Assembly (NCBI GenBank): GCA_900768735.1 | Contig: CAAGDZ010000479.1 | Coordinates: forward strand, 1-7,900 | Length of the DNA: 7,900 nt | Reading direction: 5' to 3' | Source of the DNA: Oscillospiraceae bacterium | GTDB taxonomy: Bacteria; Bacillota; Clostridia; Oscillospirales; Ruminococcaceae | In this document: positions 6,180 to 7,900 of the stretch, in pieces | Position numbering within the stretch: position 1 is the first letter of the stretch | Layout of the letters: each line of letters opens with the position of its first letter | Made by a program: the position numbers and the translations under genes | Notes under the pieces: model-generated | The model's input: the letters and a program-made list of their open reading frames with translations, nothing else | What the model was told of the DNA's origin: nothing | Database searches by the model: none

Positions 6180-6205
6180 TATAAAAATCAAAAAATATTC
6201 AGAAT

Positions 6206-7777
6206 TTAAGCTGCCAATTTACCTGCAAGCCTTTTCAAATGGAATTTATGAAGGTTAAAACCACAGGAAATCATCGCAATTTCCAAATTCAGCGCTTTTA
6301 ATCCTCTCCGGCGAGCTCTGGTGTATGACCTGTTCCACTTGATTATGCCGTTTACGCCTTCCGATTGGATGCTTCGGTTCATGCGAAGCAGCGCACCGTG
6401 AATACAGTTCAGATTGCAGAGAACGTCCTCGTGAAATCTTGTCAGTTCTTTGTTCAGATGGATAATACGGTTTCCTTTGCACTTGCAGCATTTTTCCTTT
6501 TGCGCACAATTTTCGCAATTTTCACATTCATAAAGCTCTTCTGTTCTTCCGTATTTGTTTCCTCTTACCGGTCTGCTGTAAAGGTAATGAAACTTCTTTC
6601 CGTTGGGGCAGACGAGATCTCCGTCTGCGTCAACCGGGAAATTAGCCGCCCTGTACGGGTCGTCGCGATATTTTTTGTCGTTGCTTTCCTTTTCGTACAT
6701 CGTGAATTTCATATATTTTTTCATGCCGTGTTCTTCACAGTAAAGATAATTGTTGAAGCTTCCGTATCCTGCGTCCGCTACCGGATATTCAGGGTACTTT
6801 CCGTATACACGGTTGAATTTTTCAACAAGCGGTTGAAAACAATCCATATCCGAAGCGTATTGCTTTACGTCAAATACTGCAATATATTCATCGCAGACCC
6901 CGAATTGAATATTGTACCCGGGCAGCAGCTGATCGTTTCCAATATGATCCTTTTTCATGCGCATAAATGTTGCATCGTGGTCGGTCTTGGAGTAGCTGTT
7001 GCGCTCTTCGCCGCATATTTTTATGTGCTGCGCATACGTTTTAAGCCTTTCGATGTATTCCGTAAGCTTGTCATACTGCCGTTGTTCTGCTGTTTTGCGA
7101 TGTCCGCGTCCGCGAACGGCAGTTGCGGGGTCAAAACCGCAAAGCTCTATGTACTGCTTTTGTATCTGCTCCAGATATTCAATCGCGTATTCTTCGCGAA
7201 TACCGAATTTTACGCCGTATGAAATGATTCTTTCATTCATCTCATTAAGCAAAGTCGTTATCTTTGCGAATACCTTCTGGCGGTTTTTCTCACAGCTCTT
7301 TTTCCATACCCAACTGTATTTGTTGGCGTTGGCTCCAATCTTTGTGCCGTCTATGTACACATGATTCAGATCCACTTGTTCCTGATCAAAAATGTATGCG
7401 TTGATGTCGGCAAAGATTTCTTCTATTCTTCCGTTAAGTACATTGTTCATGAAATTGTCTATCGTCATATGACTCGGCGGAGGATTGTCCTGCAAAAGCC
7501 ACATAAAGCGTATATCCGTTTTACACAGCTTTTCTATTTTTCTTAATGATTCATATCCGTTTTCCATGAACGCAAACAGTATTACTTTCAGCAAAGTTAC
7601 TTCATCATATCTCGGGCGGCCTGTCCTGCGGTCCTTAGTTGTCAGGTATTTATTCAGGTCAATATGATCAATCACTTCACAGAATGTATATACCGGATCA
7701 GAAATTTCAATTATTTTTTCAATTTCTATTGGCAATTTTAATTGAAATGGTGTATAATATTCTTGTGGTTGTTTCAT
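6206..7777 (-). CDS. IS1182-family DDE transposase
   Basis: The enzyme cuts and joins the IS ends during transposition. From the ATG at 7775-7777 it is 523 residues beginning MKQPQEYYTPFQ, full length for the family. The N-terminal DUF772-like region covers about 40-115 (RTGRPRYDEVTLLK at 51-64). The catalytic RNase H-like fold carries VYIDGTKIGAN (Asp143), PVADAGYGS (Asp335) and SEGVNGIIK (Glu473), which I read as the DDE triad. An insertion with a Cys cluster, C390 and then C418, C421, C424, C430, C431 and C433, looks like a zinc-binding module. The frame is open upstream to the window edge, and a TTG at 7798 could add seven residues. That codon overlaps the -10 box, so the ATG is preferred. 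No frameshift or internal stop is present. Confidence 0.93.
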   Translation of the reverse strand: MKQPQEYYTPFQLKLPIEIEKIIEISDPVYTFCEVIDHIDLNKYLTTKDRRTGRPRYDEVTLLKVILFAFMENGYESLRKIEKLCKTDIRFMWLLQDNPPPSHMTIDNFMNNVLNGRIEEIFADINAYIFDQEQVDLNHVYIDGTKIGANANKYSWVWKKSCEKNRQKVFAKITTLLNEMNERIISYGVKFGIREEYAIEYLEQIQKQYIELCGFDPATAVRGRGHRKTAEQRQYDKLTEYIERLKTYAQHIKICGEERNSYSKTDHDATFMRMKKDHIGNDQLLPGYNIQFGVCDEYIAVFDVKQYASDMDCFQPLVEKFNRVYGKYPEYPVADAGYGSFNNYLYCEEHGMKKYMKFTMYEKESNDKKYRDDPYRAANFPVDADGDLVCPNGKKFHYLYSRPVRGNKYGRTEELYECENCENCAQKEKCCKCKGNRIIHLNKELTRFHEDVLCNLNCIHGALLRMNRSIQSEGVNGIIKWNRSYTRARRRGLKALNLEIAMISCGFNLHKFHLKRLAGKLAA

Positions 7778-7786
7778 TGCAAGTAA

Positions 7787-7815
7787 ATTATACCACAAAA
7801 AAAGACTGCTGTCTC
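7787..7815 (-). promoter_or_regulatory. transposase promoter, almost touching the start codon
   Basis: On the minus strand GAGACA (7810-7815) and a perfect TATAAT (7787-7792) are 17 bases apart. The -10 ends only 9 bases before the ATG at 7777, and no ribosome binding site lies between, so the transcript would have a leader of only a few bases or none. The -35 sits in the arm of the adjacent hairpin. Confidence 0.6.
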
Positions 7816-7841
7816 GTTTTTTCGAGATTGCAGTCTTTTTT
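7798..7841. terminator. hairpin inside the right IS end, upstream of the transposase
   Basis: AAAAAAGACTGC and GCAGTCTTTTTT flank an inner TCTCG/CGAGA stem (7811-7815 with 7822-7826; two unpaired positions between). Six T (7836-7841) follow on the plus strand and six or more on the minus strand, so it could terminate transcription in either direction. In an IS such a structure limits transposase expression from outside promoters. Confidence 0.7.
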
Positions 7842-7843
7842 CT

Positions 7844-7864
7844 TGGCTGTTTTTTTACAGCGCC
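7844..7864. repeat. right terminal inverted repeat of the IS
   Basis: This is the exact reverse complement of 6030-6050. It lies upstream of the transposase gene. The first ten bases outside it (7865-7874) are the perfect palindrome GCTTATAAGC. Confidence 0.93.
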
Positions 7865-7900
7865 GCTTATAAGCAGATAAAATATCTTACCAGCCCATGA
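7865..7900. other. flank to the right of the IS, no assignable gene
   Basis: Thirty-six bases remain. On the minus strand one frame is open and continues in frame through the IS end into the transposase, and the other two stop early. It is too short to identify a gene or a promoter. Confidence 0.4.

Larger units (their letters stand above)
6030..7864 (-). mobile_element. complete IS1182-family insertion sequence
   Basis: This is an 1835-bp element bounded by 21-bp perfect terminal inverted repeats (6030-6050 and 7844-7864; outer end GGCGCTGT, seven A, inner end CAGCCA). It carries one full-length transposase on the minus strand, a terminator-like hairpin just inside each end, and a third hairpin after the transposase stop. 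I found no convincing target-site duplication: the flanks are ATATAAAA on the left and GCTTATAAGC on the right. The IS sits between the last 36 bases of the window and the TetR promoter, and no coding sequence is visibly interrupted on the left side. The intact gene and identical ends suggest recent activity. Confidence 0.93.

Noticed and set aside
6365..7222. 285-codon hydrophobic open frame on the plus strand
   Set aside because: Antisense to the transposase; its apparent hydrophobicity comes from complementing Lys/Glu-rich codons.
6016..7872. TTATAA near both IS junctions as a target-site duplication
   Set aside because: The copies are at unequal distances from the terminal repeats (8 bases on the left, 2 on the right), so they do not border the element symmetrically.

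Overview
The window looks like chromosomal DNA of an anaerobic, fibre-degrading gut or rumen Firmicute of the Ruminococcus/Oscillospiraceae type. This is inferred from the Gram-positive style signals (strong AGGAGG ribosome binding sites, sigma-A-like promoters), a lipoprotein GH5 glycanase with a Ser/Thr-rich linker, and an IS1182-type transposase. Every gene I can support lies on the minus strand, so transcription runs from high to low coordinates. No species assignment is possible from the sequence alone.

Layout from left to right. Positions 1-290 hold the N-terminal 96 residues of UMP kinase (pyrH), cut by the window edge. Positions 403-1632 hold a complete ACT-type homoserine dehydrogenase (hom) with a good promoter and a short leader. 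Positions 1845-3350 encode a secreted, probably membrane-anchored GH5 endoglucanase-like enzyme. It has its own promoter (extended -10) and a strong intrinsic terminator. Positions 3427-3525 contain three consecutive hairpins: a terminator for the operon to the right and two further stems of unknown role. Positions 3621-5925 form a three-gene operon of TetR-family regulator, ABC ATPase and ABC-2 permease. Its genes overlap by a few bases, and a perfect 7-bp inverted repeat brackets the -10 element, which suggests an autorepressed exporter. Positions 6030-7864 are a complete IS1182-like insertion sequence (1835 bp) with perfect 21-bp terminal inverted repeats and a full-length DDE transposase. 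It sits just upstream of the TetR operon promoter. The last 36 bases are flank with no assignable gene.

Functionally the window is a patchwork: housekeeping biosynthesis (pyrimidine nucleotides; threonine/methionine branch of the aspartate pathway), plant polysaccharide degradation, and a self-regulated efflux-type ABC module with a mobile element at its upstream border. I found no CRISPR array, RNA gene, phage gene or defence system, and no clearly new multi-gene system. The most informative signals are the putative TetR operator, the architecture of the IS ends, the tandem hairpin block, and an orphan plus-strand promoter facing the 3' end of the permease gene.
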